A stretch of DNA of 64,000 bases from Achromobacter seleniivolatilans (GCF_030864005.1 NZ_CP132976.1:186001-250000); one strand, 5' to 3'; numbered from the stretch's first letter, positions 8,379-17,389 are shown. Translations and numbers: made by a program. The notes: generated from the letters alone by a model not told the origin.

Positions 8379-9677
8379 ATGCGCAAGTTGCTATTGGGAG
8401 CGGTGCTGGCCGCGGCGGTATTCGGGGGAACGGCTCACGCCGCGGTGGAACCCAAGGCCGTGGTCGCTACCTATTCGGATCTGGCGTTGGCGGGGTATGA
8501 AGACTCGCTGACCGCCGCCAAGACGCTGCGCAGCGCGATTGATGCCCTGGTCGCCAAGCCCAGCGCCGACACGCTGAAGGCCGCGCGAGAAGCCTGGCTG
8601 GCCGCCCGCGTTCCTTACCAGCAGACCGAGGCCTACCGCTTCGGCAACCCCATCGTTGACGATTGGGAAGGGCGCGTGAACGCGTGGCCGCTGGACGAAG
8701 GCCTGATCGACTACGTGGACGCCTCTTACGGCACCGAAAACGACGAGAACGCGTACTACTCGGTCAACGTCATCGCCAATTCCAAGATTTCGGTGGGCGG
8801 CAAGACGGTCGACGTCAGCAAGATCACGCCCAAGCTTTTGTCCGAAGTGCTGCACGAGGCCGATGGCAACGAAGCCAACGTCGCTACCGGCTACCATGCC
8901 ATCGAATTCCTGCTGTGGGGCCAGGATCTGAACGGTACCGGCCCGGCGCCGGCAGACCGCAAGGGCACACCGCAAGAACGCCATTCGGGTAATCGTCCGT
9001 ACACCGACTTCGATCCCAAGCAATGCACGGGCGGCAACTGCGAACGCCGTATCGAGTTCCTGAAGGCCGTGACCGACCTGCTGGTTACCGACCTGGAAGA
9101 AATGGTGGGCAACTGGAAGAAGGACGGCGCCGCGCGCAAGGCCGTCGAAGAAGATCCCAAGGCGGGTCTGATCGCCATGCTGACCGGTTTGGGCAGCCTG
9201 TCGTACGGCGAGCTGGCCGGCGAACGCATGAAGCTCGGCCTGATGCTGCATGATCCGGAAGAAGAGCACGATTGCTTCTCGGACAACACGCACAACTCGC
9301 ACTTCTTTGACCAAATCGGCATCCAGAACGTCTATCTGGGCGCTTACACGCGCATCGACGGCAAAAAGGTCACGGGCGCGAGCCTCTCGGAATTGGTCAA
9401 GGCCAAGGACCCGAAGCTGGACGCCGAAGTGCGCGCCAAGCTGGAAGCCACGGTCGCTGCAATGCAGGCGATGAAGACGCGCGCTGAAACGGTCGAGACC
9501 TATGACCAGATGATCGCGGACGGCAATAAGGAAGGCAACGCTGTTGTGCAAGCCGCGATTGACCGCCTGGTCGATCAGACGCGCAGCCTGGAACGCGTGA
9601 TCACGCTGCTGGACTTGGGCAAGGTCGCGATCGAAGGTTCGGACAGCCTGGATAAACCCGACGCCGTATTCAAGTGA
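8379..9677 (+). CDS. Imelysin-family (ICMP/IrpA-like) periplasmic protein
   Basis: Exported protein of 432 residues. The signal peptide is MRKLLLGAVLAAAVFGGTAHA. It carries the imelysin HxxE motif in GYHAIEFLLWGQD (His173, Glu176). Imelysins (EfeO/IrpA/ICMP) are periplasmic or outer-membrane-associated proteins linked to iron uptake; proteolytic activity was proposed for some. The length equals the long imelysin class. ATG at 8379 is preceded by GGGAG; upstream in-frame starts run into the terminator at 8188 and are rejected. Its stop overlaps the GTG of the next gene by 4 nt. Confidence 0.9.
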   Translation: MRKLLLGAVLAAAVFGGTAHAAVEPKAVVATYSDLALAGYEDSLTAAKTLRSAIDALVAKPSADTLKAAREAWLAARVPYQQTEAYRFGNPIVDDWEGRVNAWPLDEGLIDYVDASYGTENDENAYYSVNVIANSKISVGGKTVDVSKITPKLLSEVLHEADGNEANVATGYHAIEFLLWGQDLNGTGPAPADRKGTPQERHSGNRPYTDFDPKQCTGGNCERRIEFLKAVTDLLVTDLEEMVGNWKKDGAARKAVEEDPKAGLIAMLTGLGSLSYGELAGERMKLGLMLHDPEEEHDCFSDNTHNSHFFDQIGIQNVYLGAYTRIDGKKVTGASLSELVKAKDPKLDAEVRAKLEATVAAMQAMKTRAETVETYDQMIADGNKEGNAVVQAAIDRLVDQTRSLERVITLLDLGKVAIEGSDSLDKPDAVFK

Positions 9678-11191
9678 AACTCGTATTAGCTGCCGTACTG
9701 GCGGCGTCGGCGCATGCCGGCGCCGCCGCCGCACCTCAAGTGCCTGCCGGGCGTGACGACCTTACGCCCGAAGATCAAAAACGCGTCACCGCCATCACTG
9801 CGCCCACGTGGGATTTCTCGAAAGTGGAAACCTTCGAGACCATGCAGGCCGGGGCGGCGACCACCAACAAACTCATCAACGCAGACATCTTTTCTCAGCC
9901 TTCGGCCAACATGAGCTTTGAAGGCCGCCAGGAATTCCAGGTCGGCAATGGCTTGTTTCGCAAAGACTGGGTGTCTGCGCCCGCGTCCACGCAAGCGTCT
10001 GACGGGTTGGGGCCGCTGTTTAATGCGCGGTCCTGCCAGGCCTGTCATACCAAGGACGGACGCGGCACGGTGCCGGGTTTCGATCCTTTGGAACGTACTG
10101 ACGCCGTGGCGCTGCTGCTGCGCCTGGCCGTGCCGCAGGGACCTGACCGGGGACATCCCAAGCTGGCGGCGGGCGAGATCGCCGCCTTGCCGGAACCCGT
10201 TTATGGCGTGCAGTTGCAGAACTTCGCGGTTGCGGGCCTGCCCGCCGAAGGCCGCATGGAGATTGACTACCAGCCCATCGCGGTGGCGCTCAAGGGCGGT
10301 GAAACCGCTACCTTGATGAAGCCTGCGTATCGCATCGAGAACCTGGGCTATGGTCCGATGCGCGCTGACACCCAAATTTCGCCGCGCCTGGCGCCGCCAA
10401 TGATCGGGCTGGGGCTGCTGGAGTCCATTCACGAGGCCGATATCCTGGCCAATGTTGGCGCGGACAAGCGCGACGGCATCGTCGGCAAGCCGAATTGGGT
10501 CACGGATGCGCGCACAGGCGCCCGCGTGCTGGGCCGCTTCAACTTGAAGGCGGGTCAGCCCACGGTCGAGCAGCAAAGCGCTGCGGCATTCTCGAACGAT
10601 ATGGGCTTGTCCACGCCGATGTTCCCCAAGCACTCGGGGGATTGCACGCCGGCGCAAAAGCAATGCCTGGACATGCCGCATGGCGCGCAGCCGCGCTTTG
10701 GGCCGGAAGAAGTGCCGGCCAAGCTGATGGACTTCGTGACAATCTACTCCACCAATCTTGCCGTGCCCCAGCGGCGCGACGCCGACGACGCGCGGGTGCT
10801 GGCAGGCAAGAAGCTCTTCTACGAAGCCAACTGTGTGGCCTGCCACGTACCCAAGTACGTGACGAGCCGCAATGCCAAGCAGCCCGAGCACCGTTTCCAG
10901 TTGATCTGGCCGTACACCGACATGCTGGTGCACGACATGGGCGACGACTTGGCCGACGGCGTGTCCGATGGGCAAGCCAATGGCCGTGAATGGCGCACGC
11001 CGCCGTTGTGGGGCATAGGCCTGACCAAGACCGTGAACCCCAGCGCGACGTGGCTGCACGACGGGCGCGCCCGCAGCTTGCTGGAAGCGATCCTGTGGCA
11101 TGGCGGCGTAGCCAAGCCCGCTCGTGACCGCGTGGTAGAAATGACGCCCGATGAGCGCGCCGATTTGATCCGTTTCCTGGAGTCGCTGTGA
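9674..11191 (+). CDS. Di-haem oxidoreductase (DHOR family) c-type cytochrome
   Basis: Periplasmic di-haem protein of 505 residues, often annotated as thiol oxidoreductase. The signal sequence (KLVLAAVLAASAHAGAAAA) is followed by two haem-binding motifs, CQACH at 121-125 and CVACH at 387-391. The start is GTG, coupled by a 4-nt overlap to the first imelysin gene. In related clusters the DHOR protein lies between two imelysins and is thought to serve electron transfer during iron acquisition; that role is inferred from context. Confidence 0.9.
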   Translation: MKLVLAAVLAASAHAGAAAAPQVPAGRDDLTPEDQKRVTAITAPTWDFSKVETFETMQAGAATTNKLINADIFSQPSANMSFEGRQEFQVGNGLFRKDWVSAPASTQASDGLGPLFNARSCQACHTKDGRGTVPGFDPLERTDAVALLLRLAVPQGPDRGHPKLAAGEIAALPEPVYGVQLQNFAVAGLPAEGRMEIDYQPIAVALKGGETATLMKPAYRIENLGYGPMRADTQISPRLAPPMIGLGLLESIHEADILANVGADKRDGIVGKPNWVTDARTGARVLGRFNLKAGQPTVEQQSAAAFSNDMGLSTPMFPKHSGDCTPAQKQCLDMPHGAQPRFGPEEVPAKLMDFVTIYSTNLAVPQRRDADDARVLAGKKLFYEANCVACHVPKYVTSRNAKQPEHRFQLIWPYTDMLVHDMGDDLADGVSDGQANGREWRTPPLWGIGLTKTVNPSATWLHDGRARSLLEAILWHGGVAKPARDRVVEMTPDERADLIRFLESL

Positions 11192-12279
11192 TGGTTCGAC
11201 CAATCCGGCCGTTGTTCAAGCAAACCCTGGCGGCCGCGCTGCTGCTGACGGCAACGCTGACCGCGCATGCGGAATTACCCGCCGATCTGGGTGAGCGTCT
11301 GGCGCGCGACTACGCGCGTCCTGCCGTCGGCAAGATGGTGGACGCCGCCACCGCGCTGGATGGCGCGTTGGGCAATTGGTGCGCCAAGCCGGACGCGGCC
11401 GGCGCCGCACGCGTGGGCGAGGCGTTCACAGGGCTTGCGCTCGCCTGGTCGGGAGTCGAGATCCTGCGCTTTGGTCCGTTGGTGCAGGCCAACCGTTTCG
11501 AGCGCCTGGCTTTCTGGCCCGATACTCGCGGGGTGATGCCCAAACAGGTGCAGGCGCTGATTGCGGCCCGCGACGAAGCCTTGCTGGCTCCGGGGGCGCT
11601 GGCCGGCCGCAGTGTGGCCGTGCAGGGCCTGCCAGCGCTGGAATACGTGTTGTATGGCGAGCCCGCCTTGCTCAAGCAGAGCAGCGCGCCAGCCTTTGCC
11701 TATTCCTGCGGTTATGCCCGGGCTGTCGCGGCCAATGTCGCCGCAATGTCGCGCGATGTGGCAGCGGCCTGGGGGCCGAATGGCGAATTCGGCCGGCAGT
11801 TTGCAAAGCCGCAAGCGGGCAATGATCTGTACCGTGATCCGCAGGAAGTCGCGGCCGAGGCGATGAAGGCGCTGTCCACCGGATTGCAGTTCGCGCGCGA
11901 CGTAAAGATTCTGCCGGTGCTGGGCGATTCGCCTGAAGCGGCACGGCCCAAGCGCGCCGCGTTCTGGCGCAGTGATTTGTCCACACGCTTGCTCGCGGCC
12001 AATCTTGAAGGCTTGAATGCGTTCTATCAGGCAGGCGCCTATCCGCTGCCCAAGGGCGGCGACTGGATGGACGTGTCGGTGCGCGGCGAATTGAATAGCG
12101 CCGCGCAGACCCTGCAAGCCGTGCCTGTGCCGCTGGACAAGGCTCTGGCCGCTGAAGAAGGCCGCCGCTTGCTCCAGCTGGCCTCGCTGACCATCAAGAA
12201 TGCCAAGGCCATCGTTGATCAGGACTTGGCGCCAGCGCTAGGCGTCACCATCGGATTCAATGCGCTCGATGGTGATTGA
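11191..12279 (+). CDS. Second imelysin-family protein
   Basis: Exported protein of 362 residues. The N-terminal signal ends near LTAHA. The imelysin fold is recognisable from GLALAWSGVEILRFGP and from QGLPALEYVLYG. The latter is the equivalent of the HxxE helix but without the His, as usual for the short imelysin paralogue. The ATG at 11191 overlaps the DHOR stop by one base (TGATG); a GTG three bases upstream is possible. It is the third gene of the coupled operon. Confidence 0.85.
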   Translation: MVRPIRPLFKQTLAAALLLTATLTAHAELPADLGERLARDYARPAVGKMVDAATALDGALGNWCAKPDAAGAARVGEAFTGLALAWSGVEILRFGPLVQANRFERLAFWPDTRGVMPKQVQALIAARDEALLAPGALAGRSVAVQGLPALEYVLYGEPALLKQSSAPAFAYSCGYARAVAANVAAMSRDVAAAWGPNGEFGRQFAKPQAGNDLYRDPQEVAAEAMKALSTGLQFARDVKILPVLGDSPEAARPKRAAFWRSDLSTRLLAANLEGLNAFYQAGAYPLPKGGDWMDVSVRGELNSAAQTLQAVPVPLDKALAAEEGRRLLQLASLTIKNAKAIVDQDLAPALGVTIGFNALDGD

Positions 12280-13381
12280 TCGCCGCCGTTTCTTGACGCT
12301 GGCCGCGGCGCTTGGCATGTCGCCTTGCGCCGCGCTGGCTGCGCTGCCGGCGGATGGCGGCCCCTTGTATCTCAGCGCCCGCAAGCGCGGAGGGCGGGAC
12401 GAAGCCGTTTTGCTGGATGAGGCCGGCGGCGACCGCCTTGTCATCCCCATGCCTGCTCGCGGTCACAGCTTTGCCATTGATGCCATCGGCCAGCGTGCCG
12501 TGGTATTCGGGCGGCAGCCGGGGTTTTTTGCGCTGGCCTTTTCGCTCAAGCAAGCGGGCGAACCCCAGGCCCTTCCGATACCGGACGAACGTCACTACTT
12601 TGGCCACGGAGCCTTTGTGGATGGCGGCCGGCTGCTGGTGGCGACAGAAAATGATTTTGAAGCGGGTCGGGGCGTACTGGGTATCTACGACGCGACGCCC
12701 GGCGGCGCCTACCGGCGTATCGGCGAATTCGATTCCGGCGGCATCGGGCCGCATGAAGTCGTGCTGATGCCCGACGGCAAGACGCTGTGCGTGGCCAATG
12801 GCGGCATTCTGACTCACCCGGACTACGGCAAGCTGGAACTCAATCTGGACACGATGCGGCCATCGCTGGCGTATATCGATGCGGCAAGCGGCCAGTTGCT
12901 GGAAAAGGTGGAGCTGGCGCCGGAACTGCATCGCTTGTCGATCAGGCATCTGGCGCTGGCGGCAGATGGTTGCGTCTGGTTCGGCTGCCAGTACATGGGA
13001 CCCGCCGCCGATCGCCCCGCGCTGGTGGGCCGTCATCGCCGTGGCGCGCAGCTGGAATTATTCGAAGGACCCGTAGAGACACTGCGCAATATGCGCAACT
13101 ATGTGGGCTCGGTAACGGTTGATGCTTCGGGCAGCATTGCCGCCACGTCCAGCCCCGTGGGCGGGCAGGTGATTTATTGGGATACGGCCAGCGGGCGTTG
13201 CCTGGGCACGACCCAGCTTGCAGATGGCTGCGGCGTGGCGCCCGCCACGCAAGCGGGATTCCTGGTCAGCAGCGGGCTGGGCGCCATGGTGCGCACGGAT
13301 GCGGCTGGGCAAGAAAAACCCGTGCTGCCGCCGTCTCGTGAGCTATCCTGGGACAATCATTTCCGTATCGTTGCGGCCTAG
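12260..13381 (+). CDS. DUF1513-family beta-propeller-like protein, Tat signal
   Basis: Protein of 373 residues (370 if it starts at the second ATG, 12269). The twin-arginine signal DRRRFLTLAAALG ends near ALAA, so it is probably exported by Tat. The body matches DUF1513 proteins, with repeated beta-strand segments such as GHGAFVDGGRLLVATEND and GIGPHEVVLMPDGKTL that suggest a WD40/YVTN-like propeller. The gene overlaps the preceding imelysin gene by about 20 nt. It is the regular fourth partner of imelysin/DHOR clusters; its molecular role is unknown. Confidence 0.82.
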   Translation: MRSMVIDRRRFLTLAAALGMSPCAALAALPADGGPLYLSARKRGGRDEAVLLDEAGGDRLVIPMPARGHSFAIDAIGQRAVVFGRQPGFFALAFSLKQAGEPQALPIPDERHYFGHGAFVDGGRLLVATENDFEAGRGVLGIYDATPGGAYRRIGEFDSGGIGPHEVVLMPDGKTLCVANGGILTHPDYGKLELNLDTMRPSLAYIDAASGQLLEKVELAPELHRLSIRHLALAADGCVWFGCQYMGPAADRPALVGRHRRGAQLELFEGPVETLRNMRNYVGSVTVDASGSIAATSSPVGGQVIYWDTASGRCLGTTQLADGCGVAPATQAGFLVSSGLGAMVRTDAAGQEKPVLPPSRELSWDNHFRIVAA

Positions 13382-13429
13382 AGGCATGCTTGAACGGCCA
13401 TGCCGTTCCCTTACAAAGCTTGACACTCC

Positions 13430-13450
13430 AGGGCCGCGATGCGGCCCTTT
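13430..13450 (+). terminator. Hairpin after the DUF1513 gene
   Basis: Stem AGGGCCGC / GCGGCCCT with loop GAT, followed by TTT only. A second hairpin, GAACGGC-CAT-GCCGTTC, lies at 13392-13408. Together they probably end the imelysin operon, though the T-run is short. Confidence 0.5.
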
Positions 13451-13504
13451 GCGCATCCGCCATCTGATACAGTTTTCGGTCGCATTTTTTTTGCAGGAGA
13501 TTCC

Positions 13505-14398
13505 GTGGAAGACGCCGTTAGAGAATTTAACGCCTGGGCCCCCAGGCTGATGGACATGGGCATCAATCTGCTCGTGGCCTTGTTGATCCTTATCGCCGGC
13601 TGGTGGATATCGTCCTTGCTGGGCGGCTGGGTCCGCCGCGCGGCCACGCGCTCAAGCAAAATTGACCGCACGATTGTGCCGATGTTTTACAGCACCGTCG
13701 TTTGGGCAGTGCGGATCTTCACGGTGATTGCCGTGCTGGCACGCTTTGGCGTGCAGACGGCCAGCCTGATTGCCGTGCTGGGCGCGGCAGGTCTGGCGGT
13801 GGGTCTGGCGCTGCAAGGAACGCTGCAAAACATTGCCGCCGGCATCATGCTGCTGATGTTGCGCCCGATCCGCGCTGGCGAGTATGTGGCGTTGAGCTCC
13901 GGCGCCGACGGCACGGTGGAAGAGGTCGGCCTGTTCCTGACGCGTCTGGTGCAGGGCGATGGCATCCATCTGACGCTGCCCAACAGCACGGTGTGGAACG
14001 CCACCATCACGAACTACAGCCGCAACAAGACGCGCCGCCTGGATATCCCTGTGCCGGTCCGTTATGGCGATGACCTGGAGCAAGTGCTGGCCAAGCTGAC
14101 CGAAATCGTGAACGGTCGCGAAGACGCGCTGAAAGACCCGGCGCCGCAGGTGAAGGTGTTTGAGTACAAGGAAAACGGCGTCATCGTGAATGTGCGCGTG
14201 TGGGCCGAAGCCAGCAAGTACTGGGACCTGCGTTGGGGCCTGTACCAGCAAATTCGCACGTCGCTGGAAGCCGCCGGTTTCCAGCCGCCGATTCCGCTGC
14301 GCGAAATCCAGAACCCCAGAACGGGCGCCGCTCCTGCCGCGCCCGCCTTGGGCGCCAAGGACTCGGGTAAGAACGTGTCGGACGACGCGGCGACCTGA
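13505..14398 (+). CDS. Small-conductance mechanosensitive channel (MscS family)
   Basis: Inner-membrane channel of 297 residues, close to the size of E. coli MscS (286). Three hydrophobic segments precede the pore helix, which carries the Gly/Ala-rich pattern GLAVGLALQGTLQNIAAG (about 97-114). The cytoplasmic beta domain follows (VEEVGLFLTRL, PNSTVWNATITNYSRN). The GTG at 13505 was chosen because AGGAG lies 6 nt upstream; a longer frame from 13439 has no ribosome-binding site and adds an atypical N-terminus. It protects against hypo-osmotic shock. It appears monocistronic. Confidence 0.92.
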   Translation: MEDAVREFNAWAPRLMDMGINLLVALLILIAGWWISSLLGGWVRRAATRSSKIDRTIVPMFYSTVVWAVRIFTVIAVLARFGVQTASLIAVLGAAGLAVGLALQGTLQNIAAGIMLLMLRPIRAGEYVALSSGADGTVEEVGLFLTRLVQGDGIHLTLPNSTVWNATITNYSRNKTRRLDIPVPVRYGDDLEQVLAKLTEIVNGREDALKDPAPQVKVFEYKENGVIVNVRVWAEASKYWDLRWGLYQQIRTSLEAAGFQPPIPLREIQNPRTGAAPAAPALGAKDSGKNVSDDAAT

Positions 14399-14427
14399 TC
14401 CAGGCGCGGCTATGGCTGGCAGGCAGC

Positions 14428-14449
14428 GGGCGCCCTAGGGCGCCCGTTT
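14428..14449 (+). terminator. Terminator after the MscS gene
   Basis: Perfect GC stem GGGCGCCC / GGGCGCCC with a TA loop, then GTTTG. It lies between the convergent MscS and IclR genes. The T-run is weak. Confidence 0.55.
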
Positions 14450-14487
14450 GCTTAGGGTTTCGGCAGGCTGCTCGCACTGCCGGCGGA

Positions 14488-15249
14488 TCAGGCCTGCATG
14501 GCCAGCCGCGCCAGTTCAGCCTTGATCCAGCCCGCGATTTCGCGCTGGCGCTGGGCCGGCATGCGGTCGATGATGGCCGTGACGCTTACGGCCAGCAGCG
14601 GGACGCCTTGCGCATCCAGCAATGCGCAACCAACGCCCAATGCGCCGCGCACAGCGTGGTTGCCCACCACTGAATAGCCGCGGGCACGGGTGTTTTCGAT
14701 CAAACGGTACATTTCCTGCGGCGTCATGCCGCCGTACTCATCCAGCCTGCCGGAGTTGCGCTCGACAATGCTGCGCGCCAGATCGTCAGGCAGCGCGGCC
14801 AGCAAGGCCATGCCGCCAGAGCCGACGCCCAGCGGCTGACGCTTGCCCGCGTAGGTTGCCAGGATCTGGACGGGGTAGCTGCCGATTTCGCGGTGCAGGC
14901 TGATGGAGTCGTCTTCTTCGCGCACCACCAGAAAAACGGCGTCGCCAGTCCGGTCGGCCAGGCGGCGCAACACGGGCAGCAACTGGCGCACGCGCGGATC
15001 TCGCGAACGCGTGTCCGGGTCTACGGCCAATTGGGCGCGGTATTTCTTGGTACCCGCCACCGGCAGCACCAGACCCGCGTCGAGCAGGGCGGCCAGCAAC
15101 CGGTAGATGGTGGGACGCTGTATGCCCGTCAGGCGGGCGATATCTGTCACGCTCAGGCCGTCGGGCCCTTGGTCACGCAAGGCGGCCAAAACGGCCAACC
15201 CACGGCGCAATGTGCGTGGGCCTGCGGCCGCGGCATCGCTGTCTTGCAT
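14488..15249 (-). CDS. IclR-family transcriptional regulator
   Basis: IclR-type regulator of 253 residues. The N-terminal winged helix spans about 10-70 (VTDIARLTGIQRPTIYRLL), and the effector domain carries AVFLVVREEDDSISLHREIG and PLGVGSGGMALLAALP. It is divergent from the Bug receptor at 15410, the classic arrangement in Bordetella-type genomes. The intergenic region contains two GTCC-N7-GGAC elements that are good operator candidates. The inducer is unknown. Confidence 0.92.
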   Translation of the reverse strand: MQDSDAAAAGPRTLRRGLAVLAALRDQGPDGLSVTDIARLTGIQRPTIYRLLAALLDAGLVLPVAGTKKYRAQLAVDPDTRSRDPRVRQLLPVLRRLADRTGDAVFLVVREEDDSISLHREIGSYPVQILATYAGKRQPLGVGSGGMALLAALPDDLARSIVERNSGRLDEYGGMTPQEMYRLIENTRARGYSVVGNHAVRGALGVGCALLDAQGVPLLAVSVTAIIDRMPAQRQREIAGWIKAELARLAMQA

Positions 15250-15301
15250 GTAAATCTCTGAAAACTTTAGGTTATTGCGGAACGGTCAAGGGAAAACCAT
15301 T

Positions 15302-15316
15302 GTCCGTACCGTGGAC
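15302..15316. promoter_or_regulatory. Putative IclR operator 1 (GTCC-N7-GGAC)
   Basis: The element GTCC-GTACCGT-GGAC lies 52 nt upstream of the iclR start and 93 nt upstream of the Bug gene. It has the same outer half-sites and spacing as the second element at 15375. Confidence 0.45.
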
Positions 15317-15374
15317 TCTACCTTGATGTACCACGGCTGTATAGCTGAGAATGCAGCATCTAATAATTCAAATC

Positions 15375-15389
15375 GTCCACTTAGTGGAC
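15375..15389. promoter_or_regulatory. Putative IclR operator 2 (GTCCAC-TTA-GTGGAC)
   Basis: Perfect inverted repeat with 6-bp arms, 20 nt before the Bug start codon. It fits the GTCC-N7-GGAC pattern of the element 73 bp away, roughly seven helical turns, which suits looping or cooperative binding of a tetrameric IclR protein. Confidence 0.55.
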
Positions 15390-15409
15390 AGTACCTGCAC
15401 GGAGACACT

Positions 15410-16399
15410 ATGACTACAGGTCACAAGCCTGGCATGCGGCGTCTTGCCGCCACCCTTCTGGCCACCGCCGCAAGCGCATTTGCCATGGGTTCGGCCCATG
15501 CCGCCTACCCTGACAAACCTGTCCGCATCGTGGTCGGTTTTTCCGCCGGCGGCACGACTGACGTGATTGCCCGCATTATGGCCAAGGAACTCACCGAGAG
15601 CCTGGGCCAATCGTTCGTGGTTGAAAACAAGCCGGGCGCCGGCAGCAACATCGCGACCGATCAGGTGCAACGCGCCACCCCCGACGGCTACACGCTGCTG
15701 TTCGTGGCGGTGACCAGCGCCATCAACCAGACGCTGTACAAGAACGTCACGTTTGACCTGACCAAGGACTTCACGCCCGTCGCCCTGGGCGCCAAGGTGC
15801 CGAATATTCTGGTCGTGAATCCCCAGGTGCCGGTGAAATCGGTGCAGGAATTGGTGGATTACGCCAAGAAGAATCCGGGCAAGCTGGCCTTCGCTTCGTC
15901 GGGCAGCGGCACGTCCATCCACATGGCGGGCGAACTGTTCAAGATGCAGGCTGGCATTGACGTGCTGCACGTGCCTTACAAGGGCAGCTCGCCGGCCATC
16001 ACCGATCTGATCGGCGGCCAGGTGCAGTTCATGTTCGACAACATGCCGTCGGCTTGGCCGCACGTGCAATCGGGCAAGCTGCGCGCCCTGGCCGTGACCA
16101 CCGCCGAACGCTCCAAGAGCGCGCCGGATGTGCCCACGATGAAGGAAGCGGGTTATGCCAACTTCGACGTGTCGTCGTGGTTTGGCCTGATCGCTCCGGC
16201 CGGTACGCCGCCTGACGTGGTCAACAAGCTCAACGCCGCGATGCAGAAGGCGTTGGACAAGCCCGAAGTGCAACTCAGTTTTGAGAAGCTGGGCGCCGTC
16301 GGCGTGAAGACCACGCCGGCCGAGTTTGGCCAATTCATCAAGTCGGAAGTGGAAGGCTGGGCCCCGGTCATCAAGGCCTCGGGCGCCACGGTGGACTGA
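15410..16399 (+). CDS. Tripartite-tricarboxylate (Bug/TctC) periplasmic receptor
   Basis: Periplasmic solute-binding protein of 329 residues. The signal peptide ends AHA, and the mature start is YPDKPVRIVVGFSAGGTTD, typical of Bug receptors. Other family marks are ENKPGAGSNIA and DGYTLLFV. ATG at 15410 has GGAGA upstream. No TctA/TctB membrane genes lie next to it, so it is an orphan receptor as is common in Alcaligenaceae. It is divergent from an IclR regulator that probably controls it. The ligand is unknown, likely a carboxylate. Confidence 0.93.
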   Translation: MTTGHKPGMRRLAATLLATAASAFAMGSAHAAYPDKPVRIVVGFSAGGTTDVIARIMAKELTESLGQSFVVENKPGAGSNIATDQVQRATPDGYTLLFVAVTSAINQTLYKNVTFDLTKDFTPVALGAKVPNILVVNPQVPVKSVQELVDYAKKNPGKLAFASSGSGTSIHMAGELFKMQAGIDVLHVPYKGSSPAITDLIGGQVQFMFDNMPSAWPHVQSGKLRALAVTTAERSKSAPDVPTMKEAGYANFDVSSWFGLIAPAGTPPDVVNKLNAAMQKALDKPEVQLSFEKLGAVGVKTTPAEFGQFIKSEVEGWAPVIKASGATVD

Positions 16400-16440
16400 T
16401 CTGCAAGGCTTCCCGGCGGCATGCCGCCGGGAGAGCGGAA

Positions 16441-16475
16441 AATAGGGATGGGCTCGCGCCTGTCCCTATTTTTTT
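16441..16475. terminator. Convergent terminator overlapping the trmJ stop codon
   Basis: Stem AATAGGGA (16441-16448) / TCCCTATT (16463-16470), followed on the plus strand by a run of T. It ends the Bug transcript. A second perfect palindrome (TCCCGGCGGC / GCCGCCGGGA) sits at 16411-16432 without a T-run. The terminator covers the last codon and stop of trmJ on the other strand. Confidence 0.75.
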
Positions 16476-17257
16476 GCGCCGCCGTTGCGCCTTGCGGTGG
16501 CCAGCATGGCAGTGCAGACGCCGCGCAGCATGTCGACTTCGTCCCGGCTCAGGGCGGGACGCGAAAACAGATGGCGCATGCGCGGCATCAGCTTTTTGGG
16601 ATGGGCAGGGTCCAGGAACTGGACGCCGATCAACGCTTCTTCCCAATGGGCCAGGAAAGCCTGGACGGCTTCGCTGGACGCCGGTTCGGCGCCGCGCGAG
16701 GGTTCCTGTGCGGTCGACACCGGCAGCAAAGCAGCGCCCTGGTCCACCAACAACGCATAACGCAGCTCCCAGGCGGCCAGTTGCAAGGCCTGAGCGACGT
16801 TCAGCGAGCTGTATTCGGGATTGGCGGGAATGTGGCAGATGCGATGGCACAGCGCGATCTGCGCGTTGGTCAGCCCGGCGCGCTCGGTGCCCAGCACAAT
16901 GGCTGCCACGCCCTCGGCCGTCTCGGCCAGATGGGCGCAGGCCAGATCAGCGGCCTGACGGATGTCGCAGGGCGGGGGGCCCAGGTCGCGCACGCGGGCG
17001 GTCAACGCAAACGCCATGGTGACGGGCGCAAGCGCTTCTTCCAGGGAGTCATAAATCCGGGCGTTTTCCAGCACGTCTAGAGCGCCGCTGGCCAGTGCCA
17101 CAGCTTCTGGCTGACTGGTTACATCTGGAAACTTTGGGGCCACCAGGACGAGTTCGGAGAAGCCCATTGTCTTGATTGCGCGGGCCGCCGAACCCACGTT
17201 TCCGGGGTGGCTGGGGTTCACCATAACGAAGCGAACACGTGAAAATGCTTGAGTCAT
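16466..17257 (-). CDS. trmJ: tRNA (cytidine/uridine-2'-O-)-methyltransferase TrmJ
   Basis: SPOUT-class methyltransferase of 263 residues that modifies ribose at position 32 of several tRNAs. The N-terminus VRFVMVNPSHPGNVGSAARA is the SpoU/TrmH entry motif, written in part as NPSHPGNVGSAARA. The later motifs VLGTERAGLTN and IPANPEYSSLNVAQA form the knotted SAM site. The C-terminal extension is that of TrmJ. It is divergent from suhB with 132 nt between the starts, a conserved pairing in beta- and gammaproteobacteria. Confidence 0.93.
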   Translation of the reverse strand: MTQAFSRVRFVMVNPSHPGNVGSAARAIKTMGFSELVLVAPKFPDVTSQPEAVALASGALDVLENARIYDSLEEALAPVTMAFALTARVRDLGPPPCDIRQAADLACAHLAETAEGVAAIVLGTERAGLTNAQIALCHRICHIPANPEYSSLNVAQALQLAAWELRYALLVDQGAALLPVSTAQEPSRGAEPASSEAVQAFLAHWEEALIGVQFLDPAHPKKLMPRMRHLFSRPALSRDEVDMLRGVCTAMLATARRNGGAKK

Positions 17258-17389
17258 TTAAAATGGCACGTTTGGCTTAGTGCCTTCCTGTTTTTTTGGG
17301 TCGATTTCCCCGGTTGGGGCAACGACGGACCCGGGGGGGCGGCAAGTGGCCAACCATCACGCGAACCCACCGCATACGTACGGAATTTT

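Noticed and set aside
8391..9734. Long minus-strand frame opposite the first imelysin gene
   Set aside because: The plus strand has a signal peptide, an HxxE motif and coupled neighbours; the minus frame has none.
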